Positions 37,299 through 45,587 of a stretch of DNA of 64,000 bases are shown here, piece after piece. Below the pieces are notes generated by a model that was not told the DNA's origin, searched no databases, and saw only the letters and a list, made by a program, of their open reading frames with translations. The stretch comes from Sheuella amnicola. Its GTDB lineage: Bacteria > Pseudomonadota > Gammaproteobacteria > Burkholderiales > Burkholderiaceae_B. The number at the start of each line of letters is the position of its first letter. Position 1 is the stretch's first letter. Both the position numbers and the translations under genes were made by a program. The stretch lies in contig NZ_JAAGRN010000005.1 of the NCBI RefSeq assembly GCF_010499255.1, positions 1-64,000 of the forward strand, read 5' to 3'.

Positions 37299-38204
37299 TT
37301 GGATTCCACCGCTCTATTTGACTGCCTGTCTGATTTGTCATGCATCGTGACACAGACTAGCACCGGCCTGATTTCCGGAGCCCTGCTATTTTTGGTTGCT
37401 GCAGGCCTGACTTTAATTTTTGGCGTGTTACGCGTGATCAATTTCGGTCATGGCTCGCTCTATATGCTTGGCGCGTACATCGCACTGTCCGCATATCGCG
37501 TTTCGGGCAGCTTTACCATCGCCACATTATCAGCGGCGCTTGGGGTTGGCCTATTTGGCCTGGCTTTTGAGCGATTAATCATGCGTCGCGTATACAACGC
37601 TGATGTTTTGATGCAATTGCTGGTGTGTTACGCATTGATCCTGATTCTGGACGATGTAGTCAAGATCGTGTGGGGTGCCGAATTCCAGTCCATGGGTATG
37701 CCTGAGTATTTTCAGGCGCCCCCATTGTTTATTGGCGGCGGTATCGTCCCGGTGTTCTACCTGTTCCTGATCATTGCAGCTTTTCTGATTGCACTTGTTC
37801 TCTGGTATGTGTTGACTAAAACACATATGGGGAAAGTCGTTAGGGCTGCCGCCCATAATCCGACGATGACGTCAGTACTGGGACTGAATACGAACTGGAT
37901 ATATGCGGGCGTGTTTGCGTTTGGTGGCGCACTCGCAGGGTTGGCCGGAGCGCTTGCGGCACCGGTACGCTCCATGTCTCCAGGCGTAGGCTTTTCGATC
38001 CTGATCGAATCATTCATTGTGACAGTCATCGGAGGAATGGGATCTGTTAGCGGAGCGCTTGTCGGCGCACTACTGATCGGACTGATTCGATCCTTCGGTT
38101 CGATTGGTTTTCCCCTGTTTGTCGAAGGCATCATGTTTATTGCAATGGCGCTCATCCTGGTTCTTAAGCCAAGTGGCCTGTTGGGCAAGGAGCCACGTCC
38201 ATGA
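37299..38204 (+). CDS. livH: ABC transporter permease LivH
   Basis: 301-aa inner-membrane protein with about eight helices. The LivH signature GVLRVINFGHGSLYMLGAYIALS lies near residues 42-64 and GGMGSVSGALVGALLIGLIRSFG at ~246-268. The frame begins with a TTG at 37299, which has GGAG six bases upstream (GGAGATATCCTTG); a later start is possible because the first ~25 residues are not conserved. Stop overlaps livM by four bases. Confidence 0.9.
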   Translation: MDSTALFDCLSDLSCIVTQTSTGLISGALLFLVAAGLTLIFGVLRVINFGHGSLYMLGAYIALSAYRVSGSFTIATLSAALGVGLFGLAFERLIMRRVYNADVLMQLLVCYALILILDDVVKIVWGAEFQSMGMPEYFQAPPLFIGGGIVPVFYLFLIIAAFLIALVLWYVLTKTHMGKVVRAAAHNPTMTSVLGLNTNWIYAGVFAFGGALAGLAGALAAPVRSMSPGVGFSILIESFIVTVIGGMGSVSGALVGALLIGLIRSFGSIGFPLFVEGIMFIAMALILVLKPSGLLGKEPRP

Positions 38205-39169
38205 AGAATCTCACTTTTAAAAATGAATTACTGATTGCGATATTGTGCCTGGCGATCCTAATTGCCATTCCTTTCATAACCGATTCGCGCATCACATTGG
38301 ATTTTGTGATTCGCCTGGCGTCATATGGCATCTTTGCGGCGTCGCTCAACATCCTGGTTGGCTATGGAGGGATGGTGTCATTCGGGCATGCATTATTTTT
38401 TGGAGGCGGGGCCTATGCATTTGGCCTGCTGATGCAAAAAACTAGCACAAGCATTCCGGTGGCGCTGTTAGGAGCCATCGTGTTTTGCGCCCTGGTGAGT
38501 TTCATCGTGGGTGCGATATGCGTGCGCTTAAAGGAAATTTATTTTTCCTTCCTCACGCTGGCATTCCAGATGCTCTTCTACAGCATCATCGTGACATGGA
38601 GCGGACTAACCGGCGGCGATCAAGGCTTGACCGGAGGCATCCCGCGCACGCCGTTTTGGGGAATCAATCTGGGCGATACAACACACATGTATTGGTTTGC
38701 CAGTGTTCTCGGCATAGTCTGTCTTGTTCTGATGCGCTACATCCTGCAATCACCATTCGGCTACACGTTACGGATGGTTCGTGACAATCCGGATCGCGCG
38801 CGGTTTCTAGGTGTCGATGTCTGGCGCGTGAAGCTTTACGCATTCATCCTGGCAGCCTGCTTTGCCAGTGTAAGCGGCGTCATCATGGCATTATTTGTTT
38901 CTGGAGCATTTCCTGACTTCACATACTGGACAATGTCTGGTGAAGCCGTGTTCATGATCATGATGGGCGGCCTGAACTCATTTATCGGGCCGGTTGTCGG
39001 CGCTGCGCTGCTGATGATCTTCAACGACATCATTAGCCGCACGACTGAATACCATGGCCTGGCTCTTGGAGTCATCGTCCTGATATTCGCCCTCGGATTC
39101 AAAAAGGGCATCACAGACTTCATTCAACAGGCCTATCGTTTGGTCACCAACAAGGGAGCACAGTCATGA
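38201..39169 (+). CDS. livM: ABC transporter permease LivM
   Basis: 322 aa, about nine membrane helices. Family blocks: SYGIFAASLNILVGYGGMVSFGHALFFGGGAYAF (residues ~41-75) and VRDNPDRARFLGVDVWRVKLYAFILAACFASVSGVIMAL (~193-231), the latter the EAA-like loop that meets the ATPase. Coupled to livH and to the following SDR gene by four-base overlaps. Confidence 0.93.
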   Translation: MKNLTFKNELLIAILCLAILIAIPFITDSRITLDFVIRLASYGIFAASLNILVGYGGMVSFGHALFFGGGAYAFGLLMQKTSTSIPVALLGAIVFCALVSFIVGAICVRLKEIYFSFLTLAFQMLFYSIIVTWSGLTGGDQGLTGGIPRTPFWGINLGDTTHMYWFASVLGIVCLVLMRYILQSPFGYTLRMVRDNPDRARFLGVDVWRVKLYAFILAACFASVSGVIMALFVSGAFPDFTYWTMSGEAVFMIMMGGLNSFIGPVVGAALLMIFNDIISRTTEYHGLALGVIVLIFALGFKKGITDFIQQAYRLVTNKGAQS

Positions 39170-39966
39170 CTCAACCATTCATCAGCGTCGTGACAGGCGG
39201 CTCAAGCGGTATTGGCGCGGCATGCGTCAGGCATCTTGCCAAGCGAGGAGATACGGTCATTCTTCTGGATCTACCCGGCACTTGGGATGACGAGAAACTG
39301 CGTAAGCTCGGCGCCCAGGCCGGATATGCCTGCGATGTCACCGATGAGAAGGCTGTGCGTGAAGTGGCAGCCATGATCGAAAAAAAGCACGGTCCGGTAT
39401 CGGGATTGGTCAACAGTGCCGGCATCCTTCAGCACAAACTGCCACCCGATCAGCTCACCATGAAAGAATGGGATCGCGTGGTTGAAGTCGATCAACGTGG
39501 CACCTACTTGGCTTGCGCGGTCTTCGGTTCGCGCATGGCGGAGCTGGGCTCAGGTGCGATTGTCAACATCGCATCTGTGACCGGTTGGCGCTCTGTTCCG
39601 TTGCATGCATATGCCCCGGCCAAAGCTGCCGTGATTTCCATGACCGCATGCCTGGCTGCGGAATGGGGTCGATCCGGCGTCCGAGTCAATGCCATATCTC
39701 CCGGTTACACGCTTACCGAAGCGCTGCAAGCCGCAATCGATCGCGGCGACCGTCAACCTGAAGAGCTCACGATACAAGCGGCGATGGGGCGTATGGTTAC
39801 ACCGGATGAGATCGCGGACTCCGCGGGATTTCTGTTATCTAAAGCCGCATCGGCAATCACGGGAATCAACCTGCCTGTAGATGCCGGCTGGCTTGCGGGT
39901 GCGAACTGGATTACATATGGCGGCATGCCGGCATCCAGAGCCGTGAATTCTGGTGGAGCGCGCTAA
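39166..39966 (+). CDS. SDR-family oxidoreductase embedded in the ABC operon
   Basis: 266 aa classical short-chain dehydrogenase. SVVTGGSSGIGAACVRHLA (residues ~7-25) is the Rossmann loop, NSAG the later structural motif, then NIASVTGW with the catalytic serine and YAPAK (Tyr and Lys) near residues 148-152. Its ATG overlaps the livM stop and its stop overlaps the livG start, so it is translated together with the importer. It probably oxidises or reduces the imported compound or its first product. Confidence 0.9.
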   Translation: MTQPFISVVTGGSSGIGAACVRHLAKRGDTVILLDLPGTWDDEKLRKLGAQAGYACDVTDEKAVREVAAMIEKKHGPVSGLVNSAGILQHKLPPDQLTMKEWDRVVEVDQRGTYLACAVFGSRMAELGSGAIVNIASVTGWRSVPLHAYAPAKAAVISMTACLAAEWGRSGVRVNAISPGYTLTEALQAAIDRGDRQPEELTIQAAMGRMVTPDEIADSAGFLLSKAASAITGINLPVDAGWLAGANWITYGGMPASRAVNSGGAR

Positions 39967-40718
39967 TGCTTAAGATTGAAAATCTTTGTAAATCGTTTGG
40001 TGGTGTCGTTGCCACTTCGAATGTATCGATACATTTCCCGACCGACTCGCTGCATGCAGTGATCGGTCCGAATGGAGCCGGTAAAACTACGTTCTTCAAC
40101 CTGATTTCGGGTGCGCTCAAACCAGACTCAGGACGCATCTTGCTTGATGGGGAAGACATTGTCGGTCAATCCAGTCAGGTCATTGTGCAAAAAGGAATCG
40201 GCCGTGCGTTTCAAGTCGCCAAGCTTTTCAAAACGCTGACTGTAGAAGAATCCTTGCGTGGCGCGCTGATGTCACCCCTTGGACAATCCTTGCAATTGCA
40301 TGGCCGTTTCCCTTTGGCCAAAACCCGTGATCGTGCCTACGAAGTCATGGAACAGCTTGGGCTTCACACCAAAGCCGATGTTATTAGCGGCAACCTTTCA
40401 CACGGGGATCAAAAACTGCTGGACATGGCGCTTGCGCTCGTATTGAAGCCAAAAGTTCTGTTGCTCGACGAACCCGTGGCCGGCATGGGTCCGGAAGAGC
40501 GGGAGCAAATGATCGAAACCGTTTACGCGCTTTGGAAAAAAGGCGGACTCACTCTGGTTCTGATCGAACACGATATGGAAATCGTTTTTCGGATTTCGCA
40601 AAATATCCACGTGCTTTCATACGGCAAACTGTTGGCCGAAGGCAATCCCGAACAAATTCGTAACAACCCTGCCGTGATTGAAGCGTACCTGGGTACACCG
40701 CAGGAGGCACACGCATGA
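39966..40718 (+). CDS. livG: ABC transporter ATP-binding protein LivG
   Basis: 250 aa. Walker A GPNGAGKTTFFN (residues ~35-46), a signature helix NLSHGDQKLLDMALAL (LSxGDQ, ~137-152) and Walker B KVLLLDEPVAGMG (~157-169), then the H-loop in IEHDMEIVFRI. This is the LivG half of the HAAT family ATPase. Overlaps the SDR stop by one base and livF by four. Confidence 0.94.
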   Translation: MLKIENLCKSFGGVVATSNVSIHFPTDSLHAVIGPNGAGKTTFFNLISGALKPDSGRILLDGEDIVGQSSQVIVQKGIGRAFQVAKLFKTLTVEESLRGALMSPLGQSLQLHGRFPLAKTRDRAYEVMEQLGLHTKADVISGNLSHGDQKLLDMALALVLKPKVLLLDEPVAGMGPEEREQMIETVYALWKKGGLTLVLIEHDMEIVFRISQNIHVLSYGKLLAEGNPEQIRNNPAVIEAYLGTPQEAHA

Positions 40719-41428
40719 GCCATTCCGTTTTGCAAGTCGATAAAGTCAATGTGTTCTACGGCAGTAGCCAAGTTCTTTTCAATATGTCGCTTGACGTTAG
40801 GCAGGGCGAAACACTGGCCCTGCTCGGTCGCAATGGGGCCGGCAAAAGCACCACGATGAAGACGATTGCCGGTGTACTTACCCCGAAAAGTGGCGACATT
40901 CGCTTCAAGAACGCTTCGATTGCCGCACGCGCACCGCATCTCATTTCCCGTGCCGGCATCAGTTTCGTTCCGGAAGACAGGCAGATTTTTCCCGACCTCA
41001 CCGTTGAAGATAATCTGACTATCGCAATCAAAAACAGCGCCGATGGAAAAAAGCCTTGGAATCTCGAGCGAGTCTACGACATGCTCCCGCTTCTCTCACC
41101 GCTGAAAAATCGCCTAGGTGGACAGTTGTCGGGCGGAGAGCAGCAAATGCTAACTGTTGGGCGGGCACTCATGGGCAACCCGGACGTCATCCTTCTGGAC
41201 GAACCCAGCGAAGGCCTTGCACCAATCATGGTGCAAAAAATTGGTGATTTGATCAATGCGCTACGCAAGGTCGGCACGACAATTGTTCTCGCTGAGCAAA
41301 ACCTACATTTTTGCCTGGGTTTAGCCGATCGTGCTGTGGTGATCGACAAAGGAGTTGATGTGTTTTGCGGCACGATTTCGGAACTCAACGCGAACGATGA
41401 AATCAAACAGCGCTACTTGTCAGTCTGA
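40715..41428 (+). CDS. livF: ABC transporter ATP-binding protein LivF
   Basis: 237 aa. Walker A GRNGAGKSTTMKTIAG (residues ~38-53), FVPEDRQIFPDLTVEDNL (LivF-typical Q-loop region), signature LSGGEQQMLTVGRAL (~137-151), Walker B DVILLDEPSEGLAP, and the H-loop replaced by AEQN as usual for LivF. Last of the transporter proteins; an SDR gene follows after 39 bp. Confidence 0.94.
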   Translation: MSHSVLQVDKVNVFYGSSQVLFNMSLDVRQGETLALLGRNGAGKSTTMKTIAGVLTPKSGDIRFKNASIAARAPHLISRAGISFVPEDRQIFPDLTVEDNLTIAIKNSADGKKPWNLERVYDMLPLLSPLKNRLGGQLSGGEQQMLTVGRALMGNPDVILLDEPSEGLAPIMVQKIGDLINALRKVGTTIVLAEQNLHFCLGLADRAVVIDKGVDVFCGTISELNANDEIKQRYLSV

Positions 41429-41467
41429 TTTTCTGCCATTTTAGATACAACCCTGGAAGCCCGGAAC

Positions 41468-42229
41468 ATGTCTCAATCATCACCGAATACCCAATCAGTC
41501 GCGGCATTTGACATGTCCGGCACCAGGATGCTGATCACGGGAGCCGCGGGTGGAATCGGACAGGCCACGGCAAAACTTTGCGGCCAGCTTGGCGCAACCA
41601 TCGTCCTGAGCGACTTTGTAGAATCATCCCGTCTTGACGAGATCGCCAATCAAATCAAAGGTGTGGTGGCTACCGAGCGTTGTGATGTCACAAAACGCGA
41701 TGCTGTCGAGGCCATGGTTAAACGTCACGGTCCATTTACCGCGCTGGCGGATACCGCCGGAGTCTGTCCTTACGATGACGACTGGATGTCGCCTGACTGG
41801 AATGAAACAGCTTTCCAGAAAGTCATTCAAGTCAATGTCCTCGGGCCGATCAATTTGGCCCGGGCGGTCATGCCAGGCATGATCGAGAGGAAATATGGCA
41901 GGATCGCTTTATGCGGATCGATCGCGGGCTGGGCGGGCGGGCTTCGCGCCGGACCGCACTACGCCGCATCCAAAGGCGGTGTCCATGCACTCGTTCGCTG
42001 GCTGGCTCAGCGCGCGACGCCGCACAATGTGACAGTCAATGGCGTGGCTCCCGGCCCGATCGAAACCGGGATGACTGCAACGGGTGGCTACGATGTCAGC
42101 AAATACCCCATGAAGCGAATGGGGCAACCCGAAGAAATCGCAAGCATGCTGACGTACTTATGTTCTCCGGGTGCGGGTTTTGTTGCGGGCGCCATTATGG
42201 ATGTGAATGGCGGCACATTGCTGCGATAA
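41468..42229 (+). CDS. SDR-family oxidoreductase
   Basis: 253 aa. LITGAAGGIGQATAKL (residues ~19-34) is the cofactor loop. The NNAG motif is altered to DTAG, and a serine (CGSIAG) plus YAASK give a complete catalytic Ser-Tyr-Lys set. Starts 39 bp after livF, so it belongs to the ABC operon as its last gene. A second dehydrogenase beside the one inside the transporter suggests two redox steps or a two-alcohol substrate. Converges with the ThDP gene. Confidence 0.87.
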   Translation: MSQSSPNTQSVAAFDMSGTRMLITGAAGGIGQATAKLCGQLGATIVLSDFVESSRLDEIANQIKGVVATERCDVTKRDAVEAMVKRHGPFTALADTAGVCPYDDDWMSPDWNETAFQKVIQVNVLGPINLARAVMPGMIERKYGRIALCGSIAGWAGGLRAGPHYAASKGGVHALVRWLAQRATPHNVTVNGVAPGPIETGMTATGGYDVSKYPMKRMGQPEEIASMLTYLCSPGAGFVAGAIMDVNGGTLLR

Positions 42230-42238
42230 GCGCCAGCA

Positions 42239-43915
42239 TTAGGCCTTTTCGGCAAATCCGTCCGCTACGATCACCTCGACCAAAGTGGGTTTGCCGCTTG
42301 CGATGGCGGCTTGCAACACTCGGCTCAAGTCGGAAGGATCCGTCACACAATGCGCATCCATGCCCAACCCTTTGGCGACACCGACGAAATCGATCGCGGG
42401 ATCGTTCATATCCATCGCAACGAACGCATCGGTTCCGCGCATCGCCAATAAACGCTCTTTGATGATGCGATAGCTTCGATTATTGATGATCACATAGGTG
42501 ATCGGCAATTTAAGATGCGCCGCCGTCCACAAAGCCTGTATGCCATACATGGAACTACCGTCCCCGATCGTAGCCACGACAGGTCTATCGGGTTGCGCGA
42601 GGCTCACGCCCACAGCGCCGGGCATACCAAACCCCAAACCACCGCTTGACAGGCCATAGTAGGCATTGGGATCTTGTGCGGGCAACATGCCGGCGATTGC
42701 GGGGGCTGCTGTCAAGGTTTCATCGACGACAATCGCGTTTGCAGGCAACACATCCACCAGCTGCTTTACGAGATAGCGTTGATCAATCGGCTGAGCTGCA
42801 GCTGCCGCCTGAACATCGGCGCGTAATTTCGCGCAGTTTGCCGACCAGTTACGCGTGCTCAAATCCTGAATGCGCTTGGTCGCCTGATCCTGGTATTGCC
42901 CATTACGAGCAGCACGCAATATAGGCAATAAGGCTCGCAACGTTTCTTTGACATCGGCTCGCACGGCATATTCAGTCGAATAGTTCTTGCCAAGCTCCCA
43001 CTCTCGCTCCGAAATATGCATCACGGACATGCCGGGAGGCAGGGGCTCGACATCGCTCTTGGGTGACATGCGCAACAAGTCGGCTCCCAGACACAGCATG
43101 AAATCATACTGTTCAAGCGTCTGGCGGATTTTTTTCTGATTGCGCGTCAAATCACCCATACATGTGGGATGTGTCACGGGATAGCGCGCATTGTAAGGAA
43201 CAGACTCCTGATAAACCGCTGCACCCAGCAATTCAGCCAATTCGGTCGCCTCTGCAAAGGCATCCGCATTTGCAATTTCACGACCGGCGATCATGACAGG
43301 ATGCTTCGCTTGCAATAAACGGTTGGCCAAAATCTTCAACGTTTCATCGCTCGGACGAGTCGCGGCATCGATACGGGTCGGAAAACCGAAATCGATTTCA
43401 GCTTCTTCGTCCAGAACAGATCCAGGCAGGCTGATGAAAACAGGCCCCATAGGAGGCGTCATCGCGATTTTTGCGGCGCGACGCACAACACGCGGCAAGT
43501 CTTCAATGCGCGTGACCTCGAATGACCATTTCACCAAGGGTTTGGCAATTGTCACGAGATCATCGTACAGAAGCGGCTCTTGCAATCCATAACCAACTTC
43601 ATACTGACCCGCCGTGATCAACAAGGGGGATCCCGAAAACTTGGCGCTATAAATCGCACCCATGGCGTGACCCAATCCCGGTGCGCAATGTAGATTCACG
43701 GCCGCCATTTTGTTGGAGGCACGAGCGTAACCGTCAGCCATACCGACAACGATAGACTCTTGCAGCCCTAAAACGTATTTCAGCTCAGGAAATTGCGGCA
43801 CCACTTCCATGATTGCCAGTTCAGTCGTACCTGGATTGCCAAACAGATGAGTAATGCCTTCATCGAGCAATAGCTTGATGAATGCCTCGCGACCCGTCAT
43901 TTTTTGAATTGCCAT
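42239..43915 (-). CDS. ThDP-dependent 2-oxoacid decarboxylase, benzoylformate decarboxylase-like
   Basis: 558 aa. Glutamate for ThDP activation in LQESIVVGMADGYA (Glu near residue 53). NLHCAPGLGHAMGAIYSAKFSGSPLLITAG (~74-103) matches the benzoylformate decarboxylase block that carries its active-site histidine. The middle domain follows, then the ThDP-binding GDGSSMYGIQALWTAAH with a closing NN (residues ~451-478). It resembles MdlC more than acetolactate synthase, but the substrate may differ. Most likely it decarboxylates a 2-oxo acid to an aldehyde. It follows the malate/lactate-type dehydrogenase gene on the same strand. Confidence 0.85.
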   Translation of the reverse strand: MAIQKMTGREAFIKLLLDEGITHLFGNPGTTELAIMEVVPQFPELKYVLGLQESIVVGMADGYARASNKMAAVNLHCAPGLGHAMGAIYSAKFSGSPLLITAGQYEVGYGLQEPLLYDDLVTIAKPLVKWSFEVTRIEDLPRVVRRAAKIAMTPPMGPVFISLPGSVLDEEAEIDFGFPTRIDAATRPSDETLKILANRLLQAKHPVMIAGREIANADAFAEATELAELLGAAVYQESVPYNARYPVTHPTCMGDLTRNQKKIRQTLEQYDFMLCLGADLLRMSPKSDVEPLPPGMSVMHISEREWELGKNYSTEYAVRADVKETLRALLPILRAARNGQYQDQATKRIQDLSTRNWSANCAKLRADVQAAAAAQPIDQRYLVKQLVDVLPANAIVVDETLTAAPAIAGMLPAQDPNAYYGLSSGGLGFGMPGAVGVSLAQPDRPVVATIGDGSSMYGIQALWTAAHLKLPITYVIINNRSYRIIKERLLAMRGTDAFVAMDMNDPAIDFVGVAKGLGMDAHCVTDPSDLSRVLQAAIASGKPTLVEVIVADGFAEKA

Positions 43916-43972
43916 TTTTGCCCCTGTTTTATTGATTTTGTTTATAAATTTGATGCTTTGCCAAAATACCGA

Positions 43973-45049
43973 CTATATGCCTGCCAGTCGTCGGACTTCG
44001 GCAGCATCCACGCCCAGCTTTTGCGCTGCGGTCAACATATCCTGCCAGGTATTCTCGTCTACCGGCACACCGTTGGCCAATCGCTCTGCGCGATACTCCC
44101 GCTCAGGTTCGCCCGCCACCCGGACGTGATCAATGCCAGGCGCAGGGGGTGAAGCTTTCACCCAGTCGATGAAGGCGTTCATCTCGCCACCAAACAAGCT
44201 CATATCGGACAATTTGGCCGGATCAATGATGATAGTCAACATGCCATTAAGAATGCGCTTCTTGCCATCGGCAGGCGTCGAGGTCGTCAGGCCACCAGCC
44301 AGCGCACCGCCCAACAATTCGCAAACTAAAGCCAGGCCAAATCCTTTGTGTCCACCAAATGTGCACAAAGCACCATAGGGTGGTTTAACCCCGTAAATCG
44401 GATCGGTTGTCGGGTGTCCTTTGTCATCGATCAGCATGCCAGGCGGCAACTGCTCGCGCTTGTTATGCGCCACGCGTGTTTTGCCTTGTGCGATCACACT
44501 GGTCGCAAAATCAAGCAATATCGGCTCTTTGCCTGCAACCGGAATACCAACCGAAAATGGGTTGGTGCCAAACCGGGCATCACCACCACCAAAAGGCGCA
44601 ACGATCGGCCGCGAATAGGCATTGACGAAATGGATCGAAATCAGGTTTTGCGCCACAGCCATTTCCGCCCATGCACCAATACGGCATAAATGATGCGAAT
44701 TACCCAGCGCCATCACGCAGCTGCCATGTTCTTTTGCTCTGGATATGCCTAACTCCATCGCCTCATGGCCGATCACCTGACCAAAACCAGCCTGGCCATC
44801 CAGACTGAGCATGGCTCCACTATCCATCTTGGTCGCAATGTGGGCGTTTGCCTTAAGCCCCCCTTCTAGAAAGGCTTCCGCATAACGGGGTAGCATGCCC
44901 ACACCATGCGAATCATGCCCGGTCAGGTTAGCCTGCACCAGATTCTCGGTCACAAGTTCGATTTCTCTTTCCTGACTACCAAATCCACTAACAAGATAAC
45001 GAACCGCTGCGCGCAAGCGGTCAGCATTAATGCGATACATCTGAGCCAT
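43973..45049 (-). CDS. Malate/L-lactate/ureidoglycolate dehydrogenase-2 family oxidoreductase
   Basis: 358 aa, cytosolic NAD(P)-dependent enzyme of the Ldh2 fold, unrelated to classical lactate dehydrogenase. Motifs: TGHDSHGVGMLPRYAEAF (residues ~53-70, with the substrate-binding HDSHG), NSHHLCRIGAWAEMAV, APFGGGDARFGTNPFSVGIP and FGGHKGFGLALVCELLGGALAGG, the cofactor-binding end. Oxidises 2-hydroxy acids such as malate, lactate, sulfolactate or ureidoglycolate. Upstream of the ThDP decarboxylase, it could make the 2-oxo acid for it. Confidence 0.9.
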   Translation of the reverse strand: MAQMYRINADRLRAAVRYLVSGFGSQEREIELVTENLVQANLTGHDSHGVGMLPRYAEAFLEGGLKANAHIATKMDSGAMLSLDGQAGFGQVIGHEAMELGISRAKEHGSCVMALGNSHHLCRIGAWAEMAVAQNLISIHFVNAYSRPIVAPFGGGDARFGTNPFSVGIPVAGKEPILLDFATSVIAQGKTRVAHNKREQLPPGMLIDDKGHPTTDPIYGVKPPYGALCTFGGHKGFGLALVCELLGGALAGGLTTSTPADGKKRILNGMLTIIIDPAKLSDMSLFGGEMNAFIDWVKASPPAPGIDHVRVAGEPEREYRAERLANGVPVDENTWQDMLTAAQKLGVDAAEVRRLAGI

Positions 45050-45102
45050 GCATGTCTCCGAATTTATTGTTTCAATTTTGACATAGTCACAGCCAGTGAG
45101 TT

Positions 45103-45132
45103 TACTTTGAGATTGTGGTACTTTGAGGTTGT
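45103..45132. repeat. Tandem direct repeats in the Ldh2/cytochrome c divergent region
   Basis: TACTTTGAGATTGT (45103-45116) and TACTTTGAGGTTGT (45119-45132), 13 of 14 bases equal, with a 16-bp period; a partial third copy (TTTACTTTTAATGTT) follows. Upstream, TTGACA at 45078-45083 has a TTTACT 17 bp later, which may be the cytochrome gene's promoter, with the repeats overlapping its -10. Confidence 0.55.
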
Positions 45133-45155
45133 TTACTTTTAATGTTTCAACCTAA

Positions 45156-45584
45156 ATGAAAAGTCTTTTCCGATCACTCAAACTATTCGTTTTCTCCTCC
45201 ACCACAGCTTTGCTGACAATGAATAGCCATGCCCAGTCCACTCCCCCTGCATTGAAAAGCGGGGAGCAGGTGTATCAAAGTGTCTGCCTGCAGTGTCACG
45301 CTCAGGGTCAGGACAATGCGCCTAAATTCGGGGACAAGGAAGCCTGGGCACCATTGATTGAAGAAGGTCAGGCGGTTCTGACCGGTCACGCATGGGTTGG
45401 AGTGAGAAAAATGCCCCCAAAAGGCGGCAAGCCGGATTTGTCGCAAGAAGAATTTGCTCGAGCCGTTGCATACATGGCTCGAGCTGCCGGTGGCTCATGG
45501 CAGGACCCCGACCCCGCCATGATGATGAAAATTCGCGAAGAAGAGCAAGCCCGCCTGAAAGAACTCAATCGGGGCAAACAGTAA
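45156..45584 (+). CDS. Exported cytochrome c5-like monohaem protein
   Basis: 142 aa, a signal peptide ending near NSHAQS, then a class I cytochrome c. The haem motif is CLQCH in EQVYQSVCLQCHAQGQDNAPKFGDKEAW, typical of cytochrome c5 (GE-VY...C-CH), and the axial methionine lies in KMPPKGGKPDLSQEEF. The C-terminal stretch after the haem domain (MMMKIREEEQARLKELNRGKQ) is charged and helical. It is alone on the plus strand between two minus-strand genes. Its partner is unknown; it could take electrons from a periplasmic dehydrogenase not seen here. Confidence 0.88.
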   Translation: MKSLFRSLKLFVFSSTTALLTMNSHAQSTPPALKSGEQVYQSVCLQCHAQGQDNAPKFGDKEAWAPLIEEGQAVLTGHAWVGVRKMPPKGGKPDLSQEEFARAVAYMARAAGGSWQDPDPAMMMKIREEEQARLKELNRGKQ

Positions 45585-45587
45585 TCA

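Noticed and set aside
41468-42229. Altered NNAG motif (DTAG) in this SDR as sign of inactivity
   Set aside because: The Ser-Tyr-Lys set is complete, and this structural motif varies in active SDRs.
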